Shown: positions 1 to 6,106, counted from the first letter of the stretch. The stretch is 15,105 bases of DNA from Candidatus Levyibacteriota bacterium (GCA_003173995.1 PRDT01000074.1:1-15105), one strand, 5' to 3'. Notes: generated by a model not told the origin, from the letters alone. A program made the numbers and translations.

Positions 1-113
1 AAAAAAAGAATGAGGAATTTACAAGAAAAATTATTAGGTAGTGTTGATCTTTTAATAACATATCGATTTACCAAACTCTTACATATCTATTGCACGAGTT
101 ATCTTGAAAGTAA

Positions 114-226
114 TGGTATAATCGACATATCTTTAGTTGCATCTAAAGATATACAACCATCACTTGTTGTATTTCTCAGAATAAATATTCCCGTTGGGAC
201 ATTAGTTCTAACGGGATATTTATATT
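114..226 (+). ncRNA. Possible small structured RNA (three hairpins after an extended -10)
   Basis: An extended -10 box, TGGTATAAT, occupies 114-122, which would place a transcription start near 129. Just after it comes a perfect 10-bp stem (127-136 with 143-152, loop TTGCAT). A 7-bp stem (151-157 with 166-172) shares two bases with the first and is an alternative to its end. A long hairpin follows (181-200 with 205-223, four-base loop ATTA, one bulged T at 188 and a few G-U pairs), then T/A-rich sequence. No good -35 box stands 17 bp upstream of the -10. I do not recognise any known RNA family. It could equally be the 3' end of an upstream gene outside the window carrying a terminator. Confidence 0.3.
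181..226 (+). terminator. Strong hairpin, candidate terminator
   Basis: The core CCCGTT (190-195) pairs with AACGGG (210-215), and the stem extends on both sides to about 19 pairs with a four-base loop at 201-204. The bases after it (ATATT) are T/A-rich but are not a clean T run, so factor-independent termination on the plus strand is plausible rather than certain. It would close whatever transcript enters from the left edge or from the -10 box at 117. Confidence 0.4.
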
Positions 227-274
227 AAGCTTGAGAGGAAAAATTGGGGAGGAAAAGATAACCCTAGATAGAGT

Positions 275-415
275 ATGCGAGAAGGTGAATCTAAATTGAA
301 AAATAGGTGTCTTTTTCCCCATCACTTAAAAAAAACCTTTTATATACTTCAGAATTCGTATAAAGAAGTTGGTGCTTTTTTAGAGAGACGAAGGAAAGAG
401 GATAGTGAAGATTAA
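275..415 (+). CDS. Possible small ORF, 46 codons, unknown
   Basis: An ATG at 275 opens 46 codons ending in TAA at 413-415. The second half reads like real protein, ending SYKEVGAFLERRRKEDSED, which is charged and probably helical. The first half is less convincing. There is no Shine-Dalgarno at a useful distance from the ATG. A GAAGGTG at 281-287 stands 8 bases before an in-frame TTG at 296, which would give about 39 residues. An in-frame stop lies just upstream at 269-271. It may be the surviving end of a decayed gene. No function can be assigned. Confidence 0.22.
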   Translation: MREGESKLKNRCLFPHHLKKTFYILQNSYKEVGAFLERRRKEDSED

Positions 416-498
416 AAGTAAGATAAGAATAATTCATTACACAATAATTGTGATTTAAGTTATAATTTTGTTTGTTTTGAATCAAAATTTCCTTAACT

Positions 499-528
499 AG
501 TATAAAAAGAATTTTTCCACCTTGTCAA
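499..528 (-). promoter_or_regulatory. Minus-strand sigma70-type promoter
   Basis: On the minus strand a perfect TTGACA (plus 523-528) is followed by an 18-bp spacer and TATACT (plus 499-504), so transcription would start near 492 and run leftwards. It is divergent from the promoter of the regulator gene at 594. Downstream there is only a poor TTG-started 64-codon frame (485 to 291), so the product is unclear. It may be a small RNA or a remnant promoter. Confidence 0.5.
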
Positions 529-544
529 GACCTCAAAGTGTGTC

Positions 545-565
545 ATTTCATTGATCAATAGAAAT
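545..565. promoter_or_regulatory. Candidate operator, near-perfect palindrome over the -35
   Basis: ATTGATCAAT (550-559) is a perfect 10-bp palindrome. Outside it, ATTTC (545-549) is mirrored by GAAAT (561-565) with one extra A at 560. The palindrome covers the -35 hexamer TTGATC (551-556) of the promoter serving the XRE-type gene at 594. This is a usual place for autorepression by such regulators. The role is inferred from position and symmetry only. Confidence 0.45.
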
Positions 566-579
566 AAAAAATGTATACT
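551..579 (+). promoter_or_regulatory. Promoter of the XRE-family regulator
   Basis: TTGATC (551-556), a 17-bp spacer and TATACT (574-579) make a good sigma70-type promoter. The expected start is near 586, leaving a leader of only about 8 bases before the ATG at 594, with no room for a proper Shine-Dalgarno. Confidence 0.6.
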
Positions 580-593
580 AAATTTCTCAAGAT

Positions 594-1001
594 ATGAAAA
601 CCAAAATTTCAAAAAATATCGGTGAAAAAATTGGGACCTATACAAAATATCAACGAGAGAAAAGGCATCATTCCCTCAATGAATTTGCTAAGAGTATTAA
701 TGTTACGACTTCTTTTCTTCTGCGACTTGAAAGGGGAGAATATTCTAATGTTAAATTTGATGTCATTGAAAAAATAACAAAAGGATTTGAAATGACTATT
801 GGAGATTTTCTCTATAAATGCGATATTATTGAAGCATCCAATACCTTACCGCCAATAGATTATTATTTGAAAGAAGCATATCAATTTCCTGAACAAGCGA
901 TTGAAGATATAAAGCTTCTCATTGAGTTATTGAAAGTAAAATATAAGAAAGAACGTCATGAATTACGAGAACTGCACAAAGCTTATTGGGAGAAAAAATA
1001 A
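594..1001 (+). CDS. XRE-family helix-turn-helix transcriptional regulator
   Basis: This 135-residue protein has an N-terminal HTH_3-type domain at about residues 10-72: a REKRHHSLNEFAKSIN helix pair, then a recognition-helix region around SFLLRLERGEYSN. The C-terminal half is a charged helical region (about 95-135) that may serve for oligomerisation. It is probably a DNA-binding repressor. A near-perfect palindrome overlaps its promoter, which suggests that it controls itself. The gene ends 5 bases before the ATG of a 2H phosphoesterase reading frame (1007), so the two look like one transcript. The start is supported by a promoter whose predicted transcript begins about 8 bases upstream. The fold is clear; the regulated targets are unknown. 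Alternatives such as the antitoxin of a toxin-antitoxin pair cannot be excluded. Confidence 0.8.
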   Translation: MKTKISKNIGEKIGTYTKYQREKRHHSLNEFAKSINVTTSFLLRLERGEYSNVKFDVIEKITKGFEMTIGDFLYKCDIIEASNTLPPIDYYLKEAYQFPEQAIEDIKLLIELLKVKYKKERHELRELHKAYWEKK

Positions 1002-1006
1002 AACGC

Positions 1007-1624
1007 ATGATAGACTTTCTTGAACGCAATATAATTGTACTTTTTGATGAGACCTTAACCTCTGAATGTATTCGTCTCAGTGAGAAAATAAACCAATAAG
1101 TCCCTTCAAATATTGTTCTTAACAAGACAGATATGTTACCTCATATGACGCTCTATACAACAAATTTTCCTGCAAAAAATGAGAAGATGGTAATCAACAA
1201 ATTGCGTGAAATGGCATCTTCTCTTGAAGCATTTCCCGTTACATTTAATAGAGCTGTTGTTGATATGTTGGGTGTTTGGATAAATGCTGAAATAACATCC
1301 AAACTCCAATCTCTTCATGAGCATATAGTAGATACACTCAACCTTTTTCGCGATGGTCTCTATGATGAGGGAGAATTAGTAGCAATTGGAGAGAATAAAG
1401 GAAGACAGAAAAGTCTCGTGAAGTATGGTATGTGGGCAGCCAAAGATCTCTATATTCCTCATATCACCCTTTCAAGACCTCATGATTCAGCATGTCTTGA
1501 GGAGGCATTAAGAGTTTTGCCTTCAGTAATTCATTACACTACAACTATTAAGGAAATAGCTTATGTCGAGCGGGGTATATACCGGACTTGCAAGCAAATT
1601 CTTCAGAGATTTAGCCTCAATTAG
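1007..1624 (+). pseudogene. 2H phosphoesterase (2'-5' RNA ligase-like), interrupted by an in-frame TAA
   Basis: Read straight through, this is one frame of 205 codons interrupted only by TAA at 1097-1099 (codon 31). The 30 codons before it contain the expected first strand of the 2H fold (NIIVLFDETL) and a helix (SECIRLSEKINQ). In the same frame after the stop come VPSNIVLNKTDMLPHMTLY with the first HxT motif (codons 46-48), and later IPHITLSRP with the second (codons 152-154). Such enzymes handle 2',3'-cyclic phosphate or 2'-5' linked RNA ends. One base change (for example CAA or GAA to TAA) explains the break. Loss of function, readthrough, or a sequencing error are all possible. The gene follows the XRE regulator by 5 bases. 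Confidence 0.7.
1133..1624 (+). CDS. Downstream open frame of the split 2H phosphoesterase
   Basis: This is the longest uninterrupted part of the split gene, 163 codons from the first ATG after the stop. It keeps both HxT motifs (H4-M-T6 and H110-I-T112), which provide the catalytic residues of the family. It lacks the first beta strand and first helix of the fold, which lie before the TAA at 1097. There is no Shine-Dalgarno, nor a -10 box placed for a leaderless start at 1133, so independent expression is doubtful. An automatic gene caller would probably report only this part. The 3' end overlaps the stop of the convergent minus-strand gene by 3-4 bases. Confidence 0.5.
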   Translation: MLPHMTLYTTNFPAKNEKMVINKLREMASSLEAFPVTFNRAVVDMLGVWINAEITSKLQSLHEHIVDTLNLFRDGLYDEGELVAIGENKGRQKSLVKYGMWAAKDLYIPHITLSRPHDSACLEEALRVLPSVIHYTTTIKEIAYVERGIYRTCKQILQRFSLN

Positions 1625-1983
1625 TAGACAATAGATCTTCCCAAAAGGTTATCAATTTTTTTAATTTGTTCGGAATGAAGTGTTGGTAATAATGAAGTCA
1701 TAAGTCCTTTTAATGCAATAGTCCGTACTTTATTTAACTCTAGTAAAAATTCATCTTGAGAAAATACAGTGAGGATATATTCTTTCAGCTTTTGAGGGTT
1801 TTCAAGTCTAATTTTTTCTTTTATTTTGCTTCTTTGAGTAATAGGGAGTCTATCAATTAAATTGAGAATAGCTTCAAAATAGTTCTGAGATTCAAATTCC
1901 TTGATAAATTCCTTTTTATCATCTCTGAAGTTGCTGATGGTGAGTAATTGGGTAACTATTTTGTCAAAATCAAAAGATTGCAT
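1621..1983 (-). CDS. Hypothetical small helical protein
   Basis: This 120-residue protein has no signal peptide and no membrane segment. It is rich in charged residues and leucine and is likely all-helical, with successive amphipathic stretches such as FEAILNLIDRLPITQR and SEQIKKIDNLLGR. I do not recognise a family. The start codon lies 3 bases after the stop of the minus-strand membrane-protein gene (1987-2310), so the two are very probably co-transcribed and perhaps co-functional. It ends tail to tail with the 2H phosphoesterase gene, overlapping its stop. No promoter of its own is visible. Confidence that it is a gene is good; its function is unknown. Confidence 0.65.
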   Translation of the reverse strand: MQSFDFDKIVTQLLTISNFRDDKKEFIKEFESQNYFEAILNLIDRLPITQRSKIKEKIRLENPQKLKEYILTVFSQDEFLLELNKVRTIALKGLMTSLLPTLHSEQIKKIDNLLGRSIVY

Positions 1984-1986
1984 AGT

Positions 1987-2310
1987 TTAATGGTGACTAC
2001 CACGTTTTTGTAGTGCACTAACCCCTATGGTTATTGCTCCTCCTACCAGATTAAGCCCTCCTTCAGCGGCCAATACAAATGGAACCCAAGGCGCAACTGG
2101 TGTTATGAGAAAAGCTGCACCCAAAAGTGCAACACCTGAAATGGTAGAGAGTACACCATATCCCATCAGATTGCGTTTCTTTAGAGCTGCACCCCTTTGA
2201 TGTTTGTGCGCTTGTGCGGCTTCTGTTGCTGCTTGAGCTGCTTCTTCTTGGCTTTTCAAGAGAAGAGCCTCTGATGCAGGAAGATAGACTGCTTCTGCTG
2301 ATCGTGCCAT
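1987..2310 (-). CDS. Small Ala-rich membrane protein with two membrane segments
   Basis: This 107-residue protein has an Ala/Glu/Gln-rich amphipathic N-terminal helix (about 12-40), a basic stretch (ALKKR), then two hydrophobic segments at about 48-70 and 75-100 joined by a short TPVAPW turn. The segments contain many glycines and suit tight helix packing. The frame is open upstream to 2379, but I choose the ATG at 2310. An extended -10 (TGTTATACT, with TATACT at plus 2317-2322) lies exactly 7 bases before it, predicting a leaderless mRNA, and the upstream residues (cysteine-rich) look random. It is the first gene of a two-gene operon with the gene at 1983 and is divergent from nusA. The family is not recognised; the role is unknown. 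Confidence 0.65.
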   Translation of the reverse strand: MARSAEAVYLPASEALLLKSQEEAAQAATEAAQAHKHQRGAALKKRNLMGYGVLSTISGVALLGAAFLITPVAPWVPFVLAAEGGLNLVGGAITIGVSALQKRGSHH

Positions 2311-2316
2311 ACATTG

Positions 2317-2322
2317 AGTATA
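2317..2322 (-). promoter_or_regulatory. Extended -10 of the minus-strand operon
   Basis: On the minus strand TATACT is preceded by TGT, forming an extended -10. The -35 region is weak (TTTTAA or a neighbouring hexamer). The expected start falls on the A of the ATG at 2310, which implies a leaderless mRNA and decides the start of that gene. Confidence 0.5.
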
Positions 2323-2368
2323 ACAACAAGAGAGGATTGTTAAAACAGGTTTATTGTTCTTCTCGTGG

Positions 2369-2397
2369 TTGAAGATCAATGCTGAATCTGGTATACT
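2369..2397 (+). promoter_or_regulatory. nusA promoter, predicted leaderless or nearly so
   Basis: TTGAAG (2369-2374), a 17-bp spacer and TATACT (2392-2397) with an extended TGG in front (2389-2391). The expected start is about 2403-2407, at or within 4 bases of the ATG at 2407. It would drive nusA and probably infB. Confidence 0.65.
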
Positions 2398-2406
2398 AGC
2401 TCCATT

Positions 2407-3408
2407 ATGCCAGCAGTACAGCGAAGCGAATTCTACTTAGCACTCAATCAAGTCGCCACAGAGCGAGGCGTTGATGTAAATGTCATCTTAGAGACTGTTG
2501 AGAATGCTATTCTCGCAGCTTTCCGCAAAGATCACCCAGATGTCACTATTGAAGAATATTCAGTTACTTTAGATAGAAATACAGGGGAAGCCCATGTCAT
2601 GCATAACGACAAGGATGTAACCCCTCCAGGGTTTGGCCGAATCGCAGCCCAAACAGCAAAGCAAGTTATTCTCCAAAAAGTACGAGAAAAAGAGAAAGAA
2701 GCTATTATTAGTGATTTCCAAACTCGAATTGGTAGTGTATTAAATGGTATGGTTCTGCGATTTGCAGGCCCTAATATTATTGTTGATATTGGCAAGACTG
2801 AGGCTGTTATGCCTCCTCAAGAGCAAATTAATAGTGAAAAATACCATGTTAATCAGCGTTTATCAATAGTACTTCTTGAAATCCGAGAAGGAACTCGAGG
2901 CCAAGAGCTTATTGTAAGTCGTTCTCATCCAAGTCTTTTGGAAGGTCTTTTCAAGCGTGAAGTCCCAGAGCTTGCTCAAGGCAGTGTTGTTGTGAAGGCA
3001 ATTGCTCGTGAAGCTGGTAGTCGCTCAAAGATTGCTGTCTCAGCAACCCAATCAGGTATTGACCCAGTTGGTAGTCTTGTTGGCCAAAAAGGTGTGAGAG
3101 TACAGGCTGTTATTCAAGAATTTAATGGTATGGAGAAAATTGACATCATTCAATGGACAGAAGATACCAAAGCATTTATTGCAAATGCACTCTCTCCAGC
3201 AAAAGAACTTACTATTACTGTAGATGAGGCTAATAAGACAGCTTTTGTCAGTGCTCCAGTAGATCAACTGTCCATTGCTATTGGAAAAGAAGGTCAAAAT
3301 GCACGACTTGCTTCCAAATTAACTGGTTGGAGAATTGAAATTAAGGAAAAAGAAGGTCAAGAAGAAGCAAGTGAAGTTGAAGAAGCTCAGACAGATGTTG
3401 CAGCATAA
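2407..3408 (+). CDS. nusA: Transcription termination/antitermination factor NusA
   Basis: NusA binds the beta-flap region of RNA polymerase and the nascent RNA, and it controls pausing, termination and antitermination. The 333 residues show the full bacterial core: an N-terminal RNA-polymerase-binding domain (about 1-105), an S1 domain (about 109-175), KH1 (about 200-270, with SRSKIAVSA and the GxxG loop GQKG) and KH2 (about 275-318, with IAIGKEGQNARLASKLTGW). An acidic tail of about 20 residues follows. It lacks the C-terminal AR repeats of gamma-proteobacterial NusA, as is normal outside that group. The start fits an extended -10 promoter predicting a nearly leaderless mRNA. infB follows after 67 bases, without rimP before nusA or ylxR/rbfA after it in this window. 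Identification is secure. Confidence 0.97.
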   Translation: MPAVQRSEFYLALNQVATERGVDVNVILETVENAILAAFRKDHPDVTIEEYSVTLDRNTGEAHVMHNDKDVTPPGFGRIAAQTAKQVILQKVREKEKEAIISDFQTRIGSVLNGMVLRFAGPNIIVDIGKTEAVMPPQEQINSEKYHVNQRLSIVLLEIREGTRGQELIVSRSHPSLLEGLFKREVPELAQGSVVVKAIAREAGSRSKIAVSATQSGIDPVGSLVGQKGVRVQAVIQEFNGMEKIDIIQWTEDTKAFIANALSPAKELTITVDEANKTAFVSAPVDQLSIAIGKEGQNARLASKLTGWRIEIKEKEGQEEASEVEEAQTDVAA

Positions 3409-3475
3409 GTATGAATACGTATTTTGTTTCACCTATTTTCTGCTGATCCTTCTTCACTCTTAGGGAATTTATCAT

Positions 3476-4897
3476 ATGAATACATTTGCACCTGTTGTAT
3501 CAGTTTTGGGCCATGTTGATCATGGCAAAACAACACTTTTAGACGCTATCAGAAAGACGAATGTTGCAGGCCGTGAACATGGTGGTATTACTCAAAAAAT
3601 TGGTACTTCAAGTATTGAGATTATGCATGACGGCGCAAAGCGTAAAATCACTTTTGTTGACACTCCAGGCCATGAAACATTTGCCAATATGCGAAGTCGA
3701 GGCGCAAAAGTAGCTGATATTGCTATTTTAGTCGTTTCAGCGGTTGATAGTGTCATGCCTCAGACAAAAGAGTCAATCCAGCTTATTCAAGCAGCAGGTA
3801 TTTCCTATATTGTGGCTGTTACCAAAGCTGATTTACCTGAAAAAGATGTGGAAAAGGTAAAGCGTGAGCTTTCCCAAGCAAATGTTTTGGTTGAAGGCTA
3901 TGGTGGAGATGTGCCTGTTATCGAGGTTTCAGCAAAGACAGGACACAATGTGAAAGAATTATTAGACTTGGTACTTCTTCTTTGGGAGATGAAGCAAACA
4001 ACCGATACGGTTCATGTGTCAGCTGAAGCTCCCTTCGAGGCTGTTGTTATCGAATCTCGTCTTGATCCAAAGGTTGGTTCACGAGCCTCAATCGTGGTCA
4101 AAAATGGCACGCTTAAAGTCAAAGATGAAGTTGTTGCAGAAGGTGTAACTGGCAAGATAAGAGCTTTGATGACAGATACAGGTGCTTCCGTACAAGAAGT
4201 TACGGTGGGAGATGGTGTTGAGGTTTTAGGCTTTGAAAAAGTCCCGACTGTTGGAAGTATTGTTAAAAAGAAGAATGAGACACAGACAGCTTCTGAGGCT
4301 AATTCATCATCCACTCAGGCTGAAATGCATGAGGGAGGTTTGCCCCTTATGCTTTGTGCTGATACACAAGGAGGATTAGAAGCACTCGTAGCCTCACTCC
4401 CAGAAGGAATTAATTTGATGAGGCAAAAAACAGGCGAAATTTCTGAGGCTGATATTTTGTACGCAAAGTCAGTTGGGTCGATTATTCTTACCTTCAATGT
4501 GAAGCTAAGAAATGACATTATCCAAATGGCTCGAACAGAAAAGGTACTTGTGAAGAATTATACGATTATTTACGAGCTTTTAGATGAGCTTAAAGAGGTT
4601 ATGGAGGGTAAAAGACTAGCTGAAATGGAGCAGATTTTTGGTGTTGCGCAGCTTCTAGCGACCTTTCCATTTGAGAAAACCACTGTTTTGGGCCTCAAGG
4701 TCATTGATGGGCGTGTGGCTAAAGGTGATAAGATTAGGCTTATGAGAGACGACGAGCCCATAGGGGAAAGTTCTATTGTCTCAGTCAGGCAAGGAAAAGA
4801 GACAGTTTCGAAGGTAGAATCAGGCCAAGAATGTGGAATTCTTATCTCTCCCTTACTTGACTTTCGGGTGGGAGATGTGATACTATCCCATAGTTAA
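3476..4897 (+). CDS. infB: Translation initiation factor IF-2 (minimal form)
   Basis: IF2 is the GTPase that brings initiator tRNA to the 30S subunit and promotes subunit joining. The protein is only 473 residues and starts directly with the G domain: GHVDHGKT (12-19), the switch I segment GGITQKIG, DTPGHE (62-67, with catalytic His66), TKAD (116-119) and SAK. Domain II (VIESRLDPKVGSRASIVVKNG), domain III and the C-terminal fMet-tRNA-binding barrel (ending ECGILISPLLDFRVGDVIL) are all present. The long N-terminal region of most bacterial IF2s is absent. G4 is TKxD instead of the common NKxD, a change tolerated in other GTPases such as EngB. No promoter is seen in the 67-base gap; AGGG at 3462-3465 is a weak Shine-Dalgarno, so co-expression with nusA is likely. 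Identification is secure. Confidence 0.96.
   Translation: MNTFAPVVSVLGHVDHGKTTLLDAIRKTNVAGREHGGITQKIGTSSIEIMHDGAKRKITFVDTPGHETFANMRSRGAKVADIAILVVSAVDSVMPQTKESIQLIQAAGISYIVAVTKADLPEKDVEKVKRELSQANVLVEGYGGDVPVIEVSAKTGHNVKELLDLVLLLWEMKQTTDTVHVSAEAPFEAVVIESRLDPKVGSRASIVVKNGTLKVKDEVVAEGVTGKIRALMTDTGASVQEVTVGDGVEVLGFEKVPTVGSIVKKKNETQTASEANSSSTQAEMHEGGLPLMLCADTQGGLEALVASLPEGINLMRQKTGEISEADILYAKSVGSIILTFNVKLRNDIIQMARTEKVLVKNYTIIYELLDELKEVMEGKRLAEMEQIFGVAQLLATFPFEKTTVLGLKVIDGRVAKGDKIRLMRDDEPIGESSIVSVRQGKETVSKVESGQECGILISPLLDFRVGDVILSHS
4857..4886 (+). promoter_or_regulatory. Promoter inside the 3' end of infB
   Basis: TTGACT (4857-4862) stands 16 bp before GATACT (4879-4884), which has an extended TGT in front; TACTAT (4881-4886, spacer 18) is an alternative -10. 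The expected start is near 4891-4893, giving a leader of 6-8 bases before the ATG at 4899. It lies in coding sequence, so chance resemblance is possible. Confidence 0.4.
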
Positions 4898-4898
4898 T

Positions 4899-6056
4899 AT
4901 GGATAATACGACATTTCAGCGTATTAAAGACCTCATTATGCAGCACACTGCGATAGGCGTTGCTGTGAAACCCAACCCTTCCCTTGATGATATGGCTGGC
5001 GGACTTGGCATGTTCCTTGTTCTTCTCAAGATGGGTAAACAGGTAACTATTGTCTGCCCAACAGACCCACTTGTTGGTATTTCTAACCTTGTAGGTATTG
5101 ATAAAGTACAAAAGTCATTTGGTACAGGTGGACAAGCTTCTGCAAATGGTGATTTGACTGTTAGCTTCCCATACAAAGAAGGAGAAATTGAAAAAGTTTC
5201 GTATACTCTTGAAAATGGACAATTAAATATTGTTGTGAAGGCTGGCCAAAATGGCATGACTTTCCAACAAAGTGATGTTAAATTTGTCCAAACTAGTGCA
5301 AATACTGCTGGAGGCCCTATGCCAACACTTTTAATTACGGTTGGTGTCTCATCTCTTAATGATATTGCAGGTGTCTTTAATAAAGCTGAAGCACCAAATA
5401 CAACCATTATTAATATTGATAATAAAGCGAATAATGAAGGATTTGGAGATGTTCCAGTTGTGAGTCCAAAGTTCTCATCTGTGAGTGAGCAAGTTGCTGA
5501 TTTCTTAACACTGCTTGAGCCACAAATTGAGTTGGATAAAGATACATCACAAAATCTTTTTGATGGTATTTCATTCTCAACAAAAGACTTTACAGCTCCA
5601 AATACCAGTTATTTAGCTTTTGAAATGGCTGGAATTCTTATGAAAAAGGGAGCATCACGAGGAGCTAAGGCTGCAGCAACTGTTCCATCAGGACAACCTG
5701 TCAATCAATATTTCCCACCAACACCATCATTTAACGCACCACAACCAGCTCCAGTGCAACCAGTGGGCGCACCACAAATGCCTACATTTCAGCAACCAGT
5801 ACCAGCAGCACAGCCATTTGTGAATCCACAACCTGTTCAGCCAGTTCAACCAATGGCAGCACCACAACCAATGCCAACGTTTCAGCAATCAGCACCAGCA
5901 TTTAATCCAGTGCCAGAACAGCCTGCACAACAATTTAGTGCACCAAATCCACAACCAGTACAACAACCAGTGAATGGACAAGCACAACAAGACGATAACC
6001 AAGCACCACCAGATTGGTTAACTCCAAAAGTATATAAAGGATCAACCATTCTCTAA
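4899..6056 (+). CDS. Degenerate DHH-family (NrnA/RecJ-like) protein with Pro/Gln-rich tail
   Basis: The first ~260 residues follow the DHH phosphoesterase fold: a VAVKPNPSLDDMAGGL segment (21-36) where active enzymes have HxNPDGDxxGS, then a strand and helix ending in GKQVTIVCP. Later, NIDNKANNEGFGDVPVVSP (DNK at 174-176) matches the IDHHPSNTGFGD segment of oligoribonuclease NrnA. GISFSTKDF (223-231) matches GIxTDTGSF. Most catalytic residues are changed: DHH is DNK, the motif II aspartate is missing around 147-150, and the TD pair is ST. About 60-80 extra residues lie between the first and second motifs. The DHHA1 domain is replaced by a 124-residue Pro/Gln/Ala-rich tail (262-385). It starts one base after infB and precedes rpsO, the usual nrnA site. 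It is probably a non-catalytic RNA or nucleotide binder or scaffold; the function is inferred. Confidence 0.7.
   Translation: MDNTTFQRIKDLIMQHTAIGVAVKPNPSLDDMAGGLGMFLVLLKMGKQVTIVCPTDPLVGISNLVGIDKVQKSFGTGGQASANGDLTVSFPYKEGEIEKVSYTLENGQLNIVVKAGQNGMTFQQSDVKFVQTSANTAGGPMPTLLITVGVSSLNDIAGVFNKAEAPNTTIINIDNKANNEGFGDVPVVSPKFSSVSEQVADFLTLLEPQIELDKDTSQNLFDGISFSTKDFTAPNTSYLAFEMAGILMKKGASRGAKAAATVPSGQPVNQYFPPTPSFNAPQPAPVQPVGAPQMPTFQQPVPAAQPFVNPQPVQPVQPMAAPQPMPTFQQSAPAFNPVPEQPAQQFSAPNPQPVQQPVNGQAQQDDNQAPPDWLTPKVYKGSTIL
5769..5888 (+). repeat. Repeated segment in the Pro/Gln-rich tail
   Basis: The codons for APQMPTFQQ (5769-5795) recur as APQPMPTFQQ (5859-5888), inside a long stretch of CCA, CAA and GCA codons. 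The two copies differ by an inserted proline codon and several third-position changes, so this is an old internal duplication in a low-complexity region. Confidence 0.6.
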
Positions 6057-6070
6057 AAGCTACTTTACCG

Positions 6071-6099
6071 TTGCTAAGAACGGAATAACCTGGTATAAT
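6071..6099 (+). promoter_or_regulatory. rpsO promoter, predicted leaderless
   Basis: TTGCTA (6071-6076), a 17-bp spacer and TATAAT (6094-6099) with an extended TGG in front (6091-6093). The expected start is at 6106-6107, on the ATG of rpsO. A small inverted repeat, CCGTT (6068-6072) with AACGG (6079-6083), covers the -35 and could be an operator or a weak hairpin. Confidence 0.7.
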
Positions 6100-6106
6100 A
6101 ATACGC

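Noticed and set aside
10..228. 72-codon plus-strand frame at the left edge
   Set aside because: Its last third is formed by a strong hairpin and two others lie inside it, composition looks random, and no ribosome site or promoter fits its start.
291..485. 64-codon minus-strand frame started by TTG
   Set aside because: The protein is rich in Asn, Tyr and Phe as expected from translating AT-rich DNA and has no recognisable segments. It is only kept in mind because a good minus-strand promoter lies upstream.
1097..1099. Alternative genetic code as an explanation for the in-frame stop
   Set aside because: Known CPR recoding concerns TGA, not TAA, and TAA ends nearly all other genes in this window, so recoding of TAA is not credible.
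919..1125. 68-codon minus-strand frame
   Set aside because: Shadow opposite the XRE gene and the start of the 2H phosphoesterase frame, which explains the interval better.
3415..3428. AATACGTATT palindrome after nusA as a terminator
   Set aside because: It has no loop, is only 10 bases long and is followed by a broken T tract. It probably does not separate nusA from infB.
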